Source of the DNA: Pantoea sp. Ep11b
GTDB taxonomy: Bacteria > Pseudomonadota > Gammaproteobacteria > Enterobacterales > Enterobacteriaceae
Direction: 5' to 3'
Length of the DNA stretch: 64,000 bases
NCBI RefSeq assembly: GCF_040783975.1
Contig: NZ_CP160631.1
Location: forward strand, 434,001-498,000
Shown here: in pieces, positions 57,114 to 64,000 of the stretch
How the letters are laid out: every line of letters starts with the position of its first letter
Position numbering within the stretch: position 1 is the first letter of the stretch
Made by a program: the position numbers and the translations under genes
The notes under the pieces: generated by a model
The model's database searches: none
What the model was told of the DNA's origin: nothing
What the model saw: the letters and a program-made list of their open reading frames with translations, nothing else

Positions 57114-57145
57114 GTCCCTTTTAATGGTTCTGGCTCTGGACACCC

Positions 57146-57757
57146 TCACGCCGCAGGCGGCGTCGTCATTGCAAAGCTCTCGCGCTGGAACAGCGTTTCC
57201 GCCAGTTTCACCAGCGCCGGACGTTCAACACACCAGTTGGGCACCACGCGGCGGAAATTGAGGTAGCCGATCATGCAGCCGGTAGCGATATCCGCCAGAT
57301 TGAGCTGGCCGTTATTGAGCCATTTTCCCTCTGCCACCTTCGCCTCCAGCATGTCCAGACTGCGCTGAATCTTTTCCCGATGACGCAGCAGCACCTCTTC
57401 TGACTGACGATCGCCCGGACGCAACTGCTCGCGGACGATTACCAGCGCGGCATCGCAGATGCCATCCGCCAGCTTCTCCATCTGGCGGATGTTAAGTGAC
57501 GCCAGCGGATCGGCTGGCAGCAGGTGCGGTTCCGCGCCGCGCTGCTCCAGAAATTCCGCGATGATGCCGGAATCGAACCAGATTTGCTTATCATCAGCGA
57601 CCAGCGCCGGGACTTTGCCCAGCGGATTGTAGTGCGGCACATGGCTGTCATCGCTGTAAGGCGATGCGTTAACGAATTCAAACGTAATGCCTTTTTCCAG
57701 CATGATGACTGAAATCTTTCGCACAAACGGACTGGTGTAGCTGCCAATAAGTTTCAT
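57146..57757 (-). CDS. yibF: Glutathione S-transferase-family protein YibF
   Basis: A 203-residue GST-fold protein: an N-terminal thioredoxin-like domain ([20 protein letters not shown], with Ser/Thr at the usual catalytic site and a cis-Pro in GKVPALV) and a helical C-terminal domain ([20 protein letters not shown]). It matches E. coli YibF, whose role is uncertain. In E. coli yibF lies beside selA and selB. Here those genes are absent and fdhE follows 21 bases away on the same strand. Confidence 0.93.
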   Translation of the reverse strand: MKLIGSYTSPFVRKISVIMLEKGITFEFVNASPYSDDSHVPHYNPLGKVPALVADDKQIWFDSGIIAEFLEQRGAEPHLLPADPLASLNIRQMEKLADGICDAALVIVREQLRPGDRQSEEVLLRHREKIQRSLDMLEAKVAEGKWLNNGQLNLADIATGCMIGYLNFRRVVPNWCVERPALVKLAETLFQRESFAMTTPPAA

Positions 57758-57778
57758 CGGGTTCTCCGGAGTCAGTGA

Positions 57779-58702
57779 CTATTCGCCAGGAAACATAAAG
57801 GGATTGAGACTACTGCGCGCGAAGCCTTCCTGCTCCATTCTGGCATCCAGTATCAGCGACGCCAGGTCATCCGCCACCGGTTCAATGGCCGGATCTTTCT
57901 CCTGATAGAGCATCTTCAGATAGGTGCCACAGTCGCCGCAGCTCTCGGCCTTCACGGCCGCCTGTTCGCTTTCGAGCGACCAGTAGTGCAGATCCCGGGA
58001 CTGTTCGCACTGGGTGCATTTGCTGCGTACCACATGCCACTCACTCTCGCACAGATTGCAGTGCAGATAGCGCGCGCCTTCGTGGCTGCCCATGTGCACC
58101 ACGCTGGCGACCGGCATACTGGCGCAGACCGGGCAGAACTGGCGCTGCTCGCCCATCTCCGCCCGCGCTTTGCCGGGGATCAGCGCGGCCATCTGTGCCC
58201 AGTAGAGCGAGAGGGCTGCCCAGATAAAGGGCGCTTTATCGCTGCTGACCTGCGCATACTCGCCGGTAAACAGGGCGCTGGCCAGCGTCTCCAGCTCCGT
58301 GGCAGAGGCCTTTTCCAGATTCTCCAGCACCGCCAGCGCCTGGCCGCTCATCTCCGGCTTCAGCTCGGCAATCAGCGAATGGAGCAGCCGCTGCCAGTGC
58401 GGATCACGCGGCAGGGTGTGAATATTGAGCGGCGGCTTGCCCTCGCGGGCGCTCTGCGTCAGCCGGGCATGAAGATCCATGTGCAGCGGATGGTCATACA
58501 GCACAATCTCCTGCGCTTCCGCGATCGTCGCCGCGAAGCGCAGATAGTCGCCGAGTGGATTTTTCGCCGCCAGGTCGCGCAATCGCGCGGCACGGCGGCT
58601 GTATAAATTTTTCAGCCGGGGAAAAAGTAACGGCGGAATCATCTCCGCCGTTGTTTTTTCGCCTTTCTCCAGCTGGTCCTGCGGGATTATGCGAATACTC
58701 AT
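57779..58702 (-). CDS. fdhE: Formate dehydrogenase accessory protein FdhE
   Basis: Needed for assembly of active respiratory formate dehydrogenases in E. coli. 307 residues with an N-terminal [17 protein letters not shown] and four C-x-x-C pairs typical of the rubredoxin-like metal sites (CPVCAS, CNLCES, CTQCEQ, CGDCGT). The start overlaps the fdoI stop by one base (TGATG), so it belongs to the fdo operon. Confidence 0.95.
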   Translation of the reverse strand: MSIRIIPQDQLEKGEKTTAEMIPPLLFPRLKNLYSRRAARLRDLAAKNPLGDYLRFAATIAEAQEIVLYDHPLHMDLHARLTQSAREGKPPLNIHTLPRDPHWQRLLHSLIAELKPEMSGQALAVLENLEKASATELETLASALFTGEYAQVSSDKAPFIWAALSLYWAQMAALIPGKARAEMGEQRQFCPVCASMPVASVVHMGSHEGARYLHCNLCESEWHVVRSKCTQCEQSRDLHYWSLESEQAAVKAESCGDCGTYLKMLYQEKDPAIEPVADDLASLILDARMEQEGFARSSLNPFMFPGE

Positions 58703-59343
58703 CAGGGGCGTTTTTCCTGTTTTATTGGCCGGTTACGCTGCTCACGGTACCACCGGGGATGATGCTGTCTGGCCCATTCGGCGCTGACCCAGCCTTCCAC
58801 CATCGCGGTCAGGGTCCCTTTGACCCACAATGCAGCATAAATGTGCACCATAATGACGATGATCAGCGCCACCGCAGAGACCGAATGCACAATCAGCGCC
58901 AGACGAATCAGGGGAATGGCAAAGGCATCCGCAAAGTAAGGCCGCCAGATCACAATACCGCTTACAAGCAGCAACACTAAGCTGATGATAGCAGCCCAGA
59001 ACACACACTTCTGACCAAAGTTATATTTACCGGTATCGCCCACCTCTTCATTCAGCGCAATCCGATGAATGTTTCTGGCCCAGTAAAGGTCATCGCGGGT
59101 GATCAGATTATGTTTCCAGTAACGCAAAAACATCAGCATAAACGCCGCAAACATCACTACGCCGGTGAAAGGATGCAGGATACGCGCCAGTTGTGGCGTG
59201 CCGAATATCTGCATCAGCCAGTTAAAAGAGGGGAAGAAAAACCCTAACCCGCTTAACGCGGCCATGACAAAGCAAATCGCGACAATCCAGTGATTGATGC
59301 GTTCGGGTGCGCGGTAACGCACCAGATGATCGGGCTTTTTCAT
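58702..59343 (-). CDS. fdoI: Formate dehydrogenase-O cytochrome b556 subunit
   Basis: The membrane subunit passing electrons to menaquinone or ubiquinone, 213 residues with four helices. Histidine ligands for the two b haems lie in [12 protein letters not shown], near [10 protein letters not shown], and in the segment [20 protein letters not shown]. It begins [19 protein letters not shown] like E. coli FdoI. It overlaps fdoH and fdhE by one base at each end. Confidence 0.95.
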   Translation of the reverse strand: MKKPDHLVRYRAPERINHWIVAICFVMAALSGLGFFFPSFNWLMQIFGTPQLARILHPFTGVVMFAAFMLMFLRYWKHNLITRDDLYWARNIHRIALNEEVGDTGKYNFGQKCVFWAAIISLVLLLVSGIVIWRPYFADAFAIPLIRLALIVHSVSAVALIIVIMVHIYAALWVKGTLTAMVEGWVSAEWARQHHPRWYREQRNRPIKQEKRP

Positions 59344-60239
59344 TATTGATGCTCCTCAGGCTGATCGCTGTTGTCGTCATGCTCCGTGACGCGATTCGGG
59401 CCCACGCCAACATAGTGGAAAATTGATGCGGCAAACGTCGCGGCAAAACCCACTGCCGCCAGCGGTTTCCAGATCCCTTTCCAGAAGGTCACGGTCGGGC
59501 TGATGCCCGGATTCGCCGGCAGCCCGTGATAGAGCTGTGGCCTGTCAGCGTGATGCAGCACATACATGACGTGGGTGCCGCCCACGCCTTCCGGGTTATA
59601 GAGACCGGCATTTTTAAATCCGCGTGACTTCAGCTCCGTGATGCGCGCTTCCGCCAGCGTCAGCATGTCGCTTTTGCTGCCGAAATGAATGGCTCCGGTC
59701 GGACAGGTTTTCACGCAGGCGGGTTCCTGGCCGACGCTGACGCGATCCACGCACAGGGTGCACTTATAGGCGCGGTTATCCTCTTTGTTGAGCCGTGGCA
59801 CGTTGAACGGACAGCCCGCGATGCAGTAGCCGCAGCCGATGCACTGCTCAGACTGGAAGTCGACGATGCCGTTGGCGTACTGGATGATGGCGCCTGCCGA
59901 CGGGCAGGCTTTCAGGCAGCCGGGATCGGCGCAGTGCATGCAGCCCTCTTTGCGGATCAGCCAGGCCAGCCGGCCATCCTCCTCAACTTCCGAGAAGCGC
60001 ATCACCGTCCAGGATTTGGCGCTGAGGTCGACAGGATTGTCATAGACCCCGATGTTATGCCCGACCTCATCGCGGATGTCGTTCCACTCCGAGCAGGCCA
60101 CCTGGCAGCCTTTGCAGCCGATACAGGTGGTGACGTCGATCAGTTTTGCCACCTGACGCTGGTGATCGCGCGCCTGCGGCGGTGGGGTAAAGCCATTGGT
60201 CGCCGAGCGACGGATAATATCTTGTGATTGATAAGCCAT
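59343..60239 (-). CDS. fdoH: Formate dehydrogenase-O iron-sulphur subunit
   Basis: An electron-transfer subunit with four [4Fe-4S] clusters. The 298 residues contain the cysteine clusters [35 protein letters not shown] and CTLCVDRV, plus a C-terminal helix ([20 protein letters not shown]) anchoring it to FdoI. ATG 60239 (MAYQSQDI) is preferred to 60245, because GGTGGA lies directly before 60245. It lies 12 bases after fdoG. Confidence 0.95.
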   Translation of the reverse strand: MAYQSQDIIRRSATNGFTPPPQARDHQRQVAKLIDVTTCIGCKGCQVACSEWNDIRDEVGHNIGVYDNPVDLSAKSWTVMRFSEVEEDGRLAWLIRKEGCMHCADPGCLKACPSAGAIIQYANGIVDFQSEQCIGCGYCIAGCPFNVPRLNKEDNRAYKCTLCVDRVSVGQEPACVKTCPTGAIHFGSKSDMLTLAEARITELKSRGFKNAGLYNPEGVGGTHVMYVLHHADRPQLYHGLPANPGISPTVTFWKGIWKPLAAVGFAATFAASIFHYVGVGPNRVTEHDDNSDQPEEHQ

Positions 60240-60251
60240 TGTCATCCACCG

Positions 60252-63200
60252 TTACGCTTTTTCGACTTTTACTAAGAATCCCTTGTACTCCGGGGTCTGC
60301 GAGTTGGCATCGCCGACCGACGGCGTCAGCGTATTGGCCAGGAAGCCCTTCCGCGTGGTGCCTTCAAAGCCCCAGTGACAGGGAATGCCCACGGTGTCGA
60401 CCGGTCTGCCATCAATCGTCAGACGCTGCAGACGACGGGTGACCACCGCTTTAGCGTTGATATAGCCACGCTGCGACGTGACTTTGACGCTGTCACCGGC
60501 GCGGATCCCTTTCTCCTCGGCCAGTTCGGTGCCGATCTCAACAAACTGCTCCGGCTGCGCAATCGCATTCAGCAGGGCATGTTTGGTCCAGTGACGGAAC
60601 AGTTCGGTGATGGAGTAGGTGGTGGCGACACAGGGGTAGTCAGCGGCCTTGCCCAGCCGGGCGGCGTCGCTGCTGAACAGCCGGACGACCGGACTGTGGC
60701 GCTGCTGCGGATGCAGAGGGTTATCGGCGAGCGGGCTTTCCATCGGCTCATAATGTTCCGGGAACGGGCCGTCGGCCATTTTATCGAGCGCAAACAGATG
60801 ACCCAGGCCATCGGGCTGCATAATAAAGGGACCGGCCTGCTTCTGTGGCGACAGGGTGACCGGATAATCTGGCACGTCGATACCCTGCCAGCGCGCGCCA
60901 TCCCACTCGATCAGGCGACGGGCGGGATCCCAGGCTTTGCCCTGCGCATCCGCAGAGGCGCGGTTGTAGAGAATGCGGCGGTTAGCAGGCCAGGCCCAGG
61001 CCCAGCCGGAGACCGCACCCAGCCCCGACGGATCGGCGTTGTCGCGCCGTGCCATCTGATTGCCCTCCTGCGTCCAGCTGCCACTGTAAATCCAGCAGGC
61101 GCTGGCGGTGGTGCCGTCGTTACGCAGTTCAGCGAACCCGTTGAGCTGCTGGCCTTTTTTCAGCAGCAGCTTGCCGCTGGCGTCATAAATATCGGTCAGC
61201 GCCTGGCCGTTGCTCTCCTGCGCGACCTCTTCCGGCTCAGGATTGTAGGGATCGCGGTAATCCCAGCGCATTGCCATCAGCGGTTCCGGCGCGGCGCCGC
61301 CCTCCAGACGATAGAGCGCGCGCAGCCGCATAAAGAGGTTGCCGAGAATTTTACCGTCGTGCAGCGCCTCCGCCGGTGGCTCGGCGGCCGCCCAGTGCCA
61401 CTGCAGCCAGCGCGATGAGTTCGCCACCGATCCCGACTCTTCCGCGAAGCAGGAGGAGGGCAGGCGGAACACTTCGGTCTGAATGGTCGACGGGTCGACA
61501 TCGTTAAACGCGTCGTGATGCTGCCAGAAGCTGGCCGTCTCCGTGCGCAGCGGATCGATCACCACCATATATTTCAGGCGAGAAAGTGCGCGGACCGCTT
61601 TGTTTTTATCCGGGAAGGCCGCCAGCATGTTGAAGCCCTGAATCAGACAGCCGTTCAGCGCCCCCTGCTCCATCATCTCCGCCTGCGCCATGCAGTCGTA
61701 GCTTTTATCCCACTTCGGCAGCCAGTCGTAGCCCCACTGATTCTCTGCCGTGGCCTTATCGCCATAGAAGCTCTTCATCAGGCTGACGAAGAATTTATCG
61801 GTGTTCTGCCAGTAGTTGACCTGTTCCGGCAGGGCCGCAGCCGGTGTGGCCTGCTGCAGGTAGGTCGTCAGGGTGGTCATCTTCTCGGAGGGCAGTGGCA
61901 GATAACCCGGCAGACTCTGCGTCAGCAGACCGAGATCGGTAAAGCCCTGCACGTTGGAGTGCCCGCGCAGTGCATTGATCCCGCCGCCTGGCATCCCGAT
62001 GTTGCCCAGCAGCAGCTGGATCATCGCCGCCGTGCGGATAATCTGTGAGCCATTAGTATGATGGGTCCAGCCCAGCGCATAAAGAATCGTCGCAGTGCGA
62101 TTAGGAACGGAGGTGGAGGCAAGCTGTTCACACACCGTCATAAAGGCATCCTGCGAGGTCCCGCACAGGCGCGTCACCATGTCCGGGGTGTAACGGCTGG
62201 CATGGGCTTTCAGCAGGTTCAGGACGCAGCGCGGATGCGTGAGGCTCTCATCGCGGCGGGCAAAGCCCTTTTCATCCAGCTCATAGTGCCAGCTCTGGCG
62301 GTCGTACTGACGGGACGCGGCATCGTAGCCGCTGAACAGGCCGTCGCTGAAGCTGAAGTCCTCTTTGACAATCAGGGCGGCATTGGTAAAGGCGCGCACA
62401 TACTCCTGCTGGATCTGATTGTGCTGCAGGAGATAGTTGACGATGCCCATCAGGAAAACCACGTCGCTGCCCGCCCGCAGTGGCGCATAGTGATCGGCTA
62501 CCGCCGCTGAACGGTTAAAGCGCGGATCGACCACGATAACCTGGGCGTTGTTATGGATTTTCGCTTCGATGACCCACTTAAACCCCACCGGATGTGCTTC
62601 GGCGGGGTTGCCGCCCATAATCATCACTACGTTGGCATTTTTAATGTCATTCCAGTTGTTGGTCATCGCTCCGCGACCAAAGCTCGGCGCGAGTGCGGCG
62701 ACAGTCGGGCCGTGACAGAGGCGCGCCTGATTTTCCAGCGCCAGAATCCCCAGCGCCCGGGCAAATTTCTGATCGAGCAGGCCGGTTTCATTGCTGGCGG
62801 CGGAAGAGCAGAGCATAGAGGTGGTCGGCCAGCGGTTGACCGTCACGCCCGCCGCATTGGTGGTCTGGAAATGGGCATCGCGGTCCTGCTTCATCAGCCG
62901 GGCGATGCGATCAAAGGCTTCTTCCCAGCTGATGCGCTGCCATTTATCGGAACCGGGCGCACGATATTCCGGATATTTCAGTCGCTGCTCGCTGTGAATA
63001 AAGTCGAGCACGCCCGCCCCTTTCGGGCAGAGCGATCCCCGGCTGACCGGATGATCAGGATCGCCTTCGATGTGATAAATCGAGGCGCTGGCATTCTTCG
63101 CCCCATCGCCCAGGCTGTAAATCAGCATGCCGCAGCCGACCGAGCAGTAGGTACAGTTATTGCGGGTTTCTCTGGCGCGGATGAGTTTGAATTCTCTGAC

Positions 63201-63302
63201 GCTGGCTAAGGCTGTGGTGGGGGCAAAACCGAGTAGCGCAGCACTGGTTCCCGCCAGGCCGCCTGCACAGATTTTAAAAAAACTCCGTCTGTTTATTTGC
63301 AT
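60252..63302 (-). CDS. fdoG: Formate dehydrogenase-O major subunit, cysteine-containing form
   Basis: The molybdenum/bis-MGD catalytic subunit, exported by the Tat system (RRSFFK in the signal). 1016 residues, the same length as E. coli FdoG. The [4Fe-4S] site CTYCSVGC and the MGD regions are conserved. The molybdenum ligand is Cys196 (ARLCHGPTV; codon TGT at 62717-62715), where E. coli has selenocysteine coded by TGA. The frame is open throughout, with no internal TGA. Cys enzymes are usually slower but need no selenium. An FNR-like palindrome lies about 65 bases upstream. Confidence 0.95.
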   Translation of the reverse strand: MQINRRSFFKICAGGLAGTSAALLGFAPTTALASVREFKLIRARETRNNCTYCSVGCGMLIYSLGDGAKNASASIYHIEGDPDHPVSRGSLCPKGAGVLDFIHSEQRLKYPEYRAPGSDKWQRISWEEAFDRIARLMKQDRDAHFQTTNAAGVTVNRWPTTSMLCSSAASNETGLLDQKFARALGILALENQARLCHGPTVAALAPSFGRGAMTNNWNDIKNANVVMIMGGNPAEAHPVGFKWVIEAKIHNNAQVIVVDPRFNRSAAVADHYAPLRAGSDVVFLMGIVNYLLQHNQIQQEYVRAFTNAALIVKEDFSFSDGLFSGYDAASRQYDRQSWHYELDEKGFARRDESLTHPRCVLNLLKAHASRYTPDMVTRLCGTSQDAFMTVCEQLASTSVPNRTATILYALGWTHHTNGSQIIRTAAMIQLLLGNIGMPGGGINALRGHSNVQGFTDLGLLTQSLPGYLPLPSEKMTTLTTYLQQATPAAALPEQVNYWQNTDKFFVSLMKSFYGDKATAENQWGYDWLPKWDKSYDCMAQAEMMEQGALNGCLIQGFNMLAAFPDKNKAVRALSRLKYMVVIDPLRTETASFWQHHDAFNDVDPSTIQTEVFRLPSSCFAEESGSVANSSRWLQWHWAAAEPPAEALHDGKILGNLFMRLRALYRLEGGAAPEPLMAMRWDYRDPYNPEPEEVAQESNGQALTDIYDASGKLLLKKGQQLNGFAELRNDGTTASACWIYSGSWTQEGNQMARRDNADPSGLGAVSGWAWAWPANRRILYNRASADAQGKAWDPARRLIEWDGARWQGIDVPDYPVTLSPQKQAGPFIMQPDGLGHLFALDKMADGPFPEHYEPMESPLADNPLHPQQRHSPVVRLFSSDAARLGKAADYPCVATTYSITELFRHWTKHALLNAIAQPEQFVEIGTELAEEKGIRAGDSVKVTSQRGYINAKAVVTRRLQRLTIDGRPVDTVGIPCHWGFEGTTRKGFLANTLTPSVGDANSQTPEYKGFLVKVEKA

Positions 63303-63683
63303 TTTCGTTCTTCTGTATCGGCTCCATTGCGAAGCCCTGCAAAATAACAGTCTTATCTGCGTCTAAGTTGACCAGGGTCAACAGGTTAGTCATTAGTAAT
63401 TCATTTCCTACATTTTGTTAAAAACCCTCGACAGTGAAGGGAAGTTGCAAGCAGATTTTCAGCGGCCGCCACGGATTACTGTTGTTATATGCTTACTGAT
63501 GTTATGCCTGAAAAATGACCCTTCTCATTTTCTGCACCAGCGGGCGCGCCAGCCCGCTGCGACGGTAAAACCGCATGAATTGCCCCGCGGTTTATTTGCG
63601 CAACCCGGGGCTTAGAGGCAGAATCAGGACGCGGCGGAATACGACGCTGAATTTCATCATTTATTAACAACAGGTCATATTTT
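63303..63683. other. Divergent fdoG-fdhD control region
   Basis: This 381-base gap has no gene. It holds an FNR-like palindrome at 63368-63381 on the fdoG side and a small GC hairpin (AGCGGGC, GCGCCA, GCCCGCT) at 63539-63558. The remainder is AT-rich, consistent with two promoters. Confidence 0.55.
63368..63381. promoter_or_regulatory. FNR-like palindrome upstream of fdoG
   Basis: TTGACCAGGGTCAA is the TTGAT-N4-ATCAA FNR pattern with one symmetrical change in each half (T to C, A to G), about 65 bases before the fdoG start. Similar sites bind FNR-type regulators weakly. The changes make an FNR site possible, not certain. Confidence 0.45.
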
Positions 63684-64000
63684 TTGAAAGCTATCCAGCC
63701 TGACTCAGGCGAAGATTTAACAACTCAGGCCGGTGTCAGCATGACGCAGGTGTGGCAGCGTGACGATCTGACGGCCGCCCGTTCAGACTGGCTGGCGGAC
63801 GAAGTGCCGGTGGCGCTGGTCTATAACGGCATCTCTCACGTCGTGATGATGACCACGCCAAAAGATCTGGAGGCGTTTGCGCTGGGCTTTTCGCTCTCGG
63901 AGGGCATTATCGATGCGCCCGGCGACATTTTTGGTATGGATATCGTGCCGGGCTGCGACGGTATAGAGGTGCAGATTGAGCTTTCCAGCCGCCGTTTTAT
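63684..64000 (+). CDS. fdhD: Formate dehydrogenase sulphurtransferase FdhD, N-terminal part (gene runs off the window)
   Basis: FdhD transfers sulphur from IscS to the molybdenum cofactor of formate dehydrogenases. The frame from TTG 63684 ([12 protein letters not shown], similar in position and sequence to E. coli MKKTQRKE) includes [19 protein letters not shown] and [20 protein letters not shown], the well-conserved first third of the protein. ATG 63741 is a shorter alternative. The gene is cut by the right edge after 105 codons and is divergent from fdoG, as in E. coli. Confidence 0.9.
   Translation, partial: MKAIQPDSGEDLTTQAGVSMTQVWQRDDLTAARSDWLADEVPVALVYNGISHVVMMTTPKDLEAFALGFSLSEGIIDAPGDIFGMDIVPGCDGIEVQIELSSRRF

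Overview
The window looks like a chromosomal segment from an enterobacterium of the family Erwiniaceae, most likely Pantoea. This rests on protein resemblance and gene order: the replication block gyrB-recF-dnaN-dnaA | rpmH-rnpA-yidD-yidC-mnmE, glyQS, tag-yiaD, yidQ/ibpA, yieE/adeP/yieH and the fdo formate dehydrogenase operon all match Enterobacterales. Two further signs fit Erwiniaceae: a lone ibpA with no ibpB beside it, and 2-ketogluconate genes. The genus is my inference.

Layout. 1-3.3 kb: the start of dnaT, an unknown membrane protein, a small outer-membrane-barrel protein, tag and yiaD. 3.6-8.9 kb: a 2-ketogluconate utilisation cluster (ptxS-like regulator, kguE, kguK, kguT, ghrB/kguD) with a near-consensus PtxS operator in front of kguE. 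9.0-17.6 kb: avtA, a MocR-type regulator, and a divergent, tightly packed six-gene operon encoding a PP-loop ATPase, an ATP-grasp ligase, a class II glutamine amidotransferase, a 2-oxoglutarate/Fe(II) oxygenase, a YbaK/ProX-type aminoacyl-tRNA deacylase and an EamA exporter. The operon has the composition of a pathway for a small peptide-like or amino-acid-like metabolite and is the best candidate here for an undescribed system.

17.7-41.2 kb is mostly housekeeping: heat-shock ibpA with a sigma-32 promoter and a ROSE-type RNA thermometer, yidQ, yidR, yidA, a YhcH-family protein, gyrB, recF, dnaN, dnaA, rpmH through mnmE, a RutE-like nitroreductase, an XRE regulator with membrane segments, yieE, adeP with a PurR-like operator, yieH, wecH and glyQS. 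The oddity is a 234-base spacer carrying a long inverted repeat between dnaN and recF, which are normally contiguous.

41.5-57.1 kb is an accessory island. It carries a two-partner-secretion (CdiB/CdiA-like) locus with a 3367-residue exoprotein, a variable C-terminal toxin-like module and a small two-helix membrane protein as likely immunity protein. It also holds two tandem SymE-like genes, a glycosyltransferase family 9 gene broken by a stop codon, and an orphan membrane protein. The transporter gene has a frameshift that replaces the end of its beta-barrel, so the system may be inactive, or the base may be miscalled.

57.1-64.0 kb: yibF, then fdhE-fdoI-fdoH-fdoG on the minus strand and the start of fdhD on the plus strand. 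FdoG has cysteine (TGT) at residue 196, where E. coli has selenocysteine. The selAB genes that neighbour yibF in E. coli are absent here.
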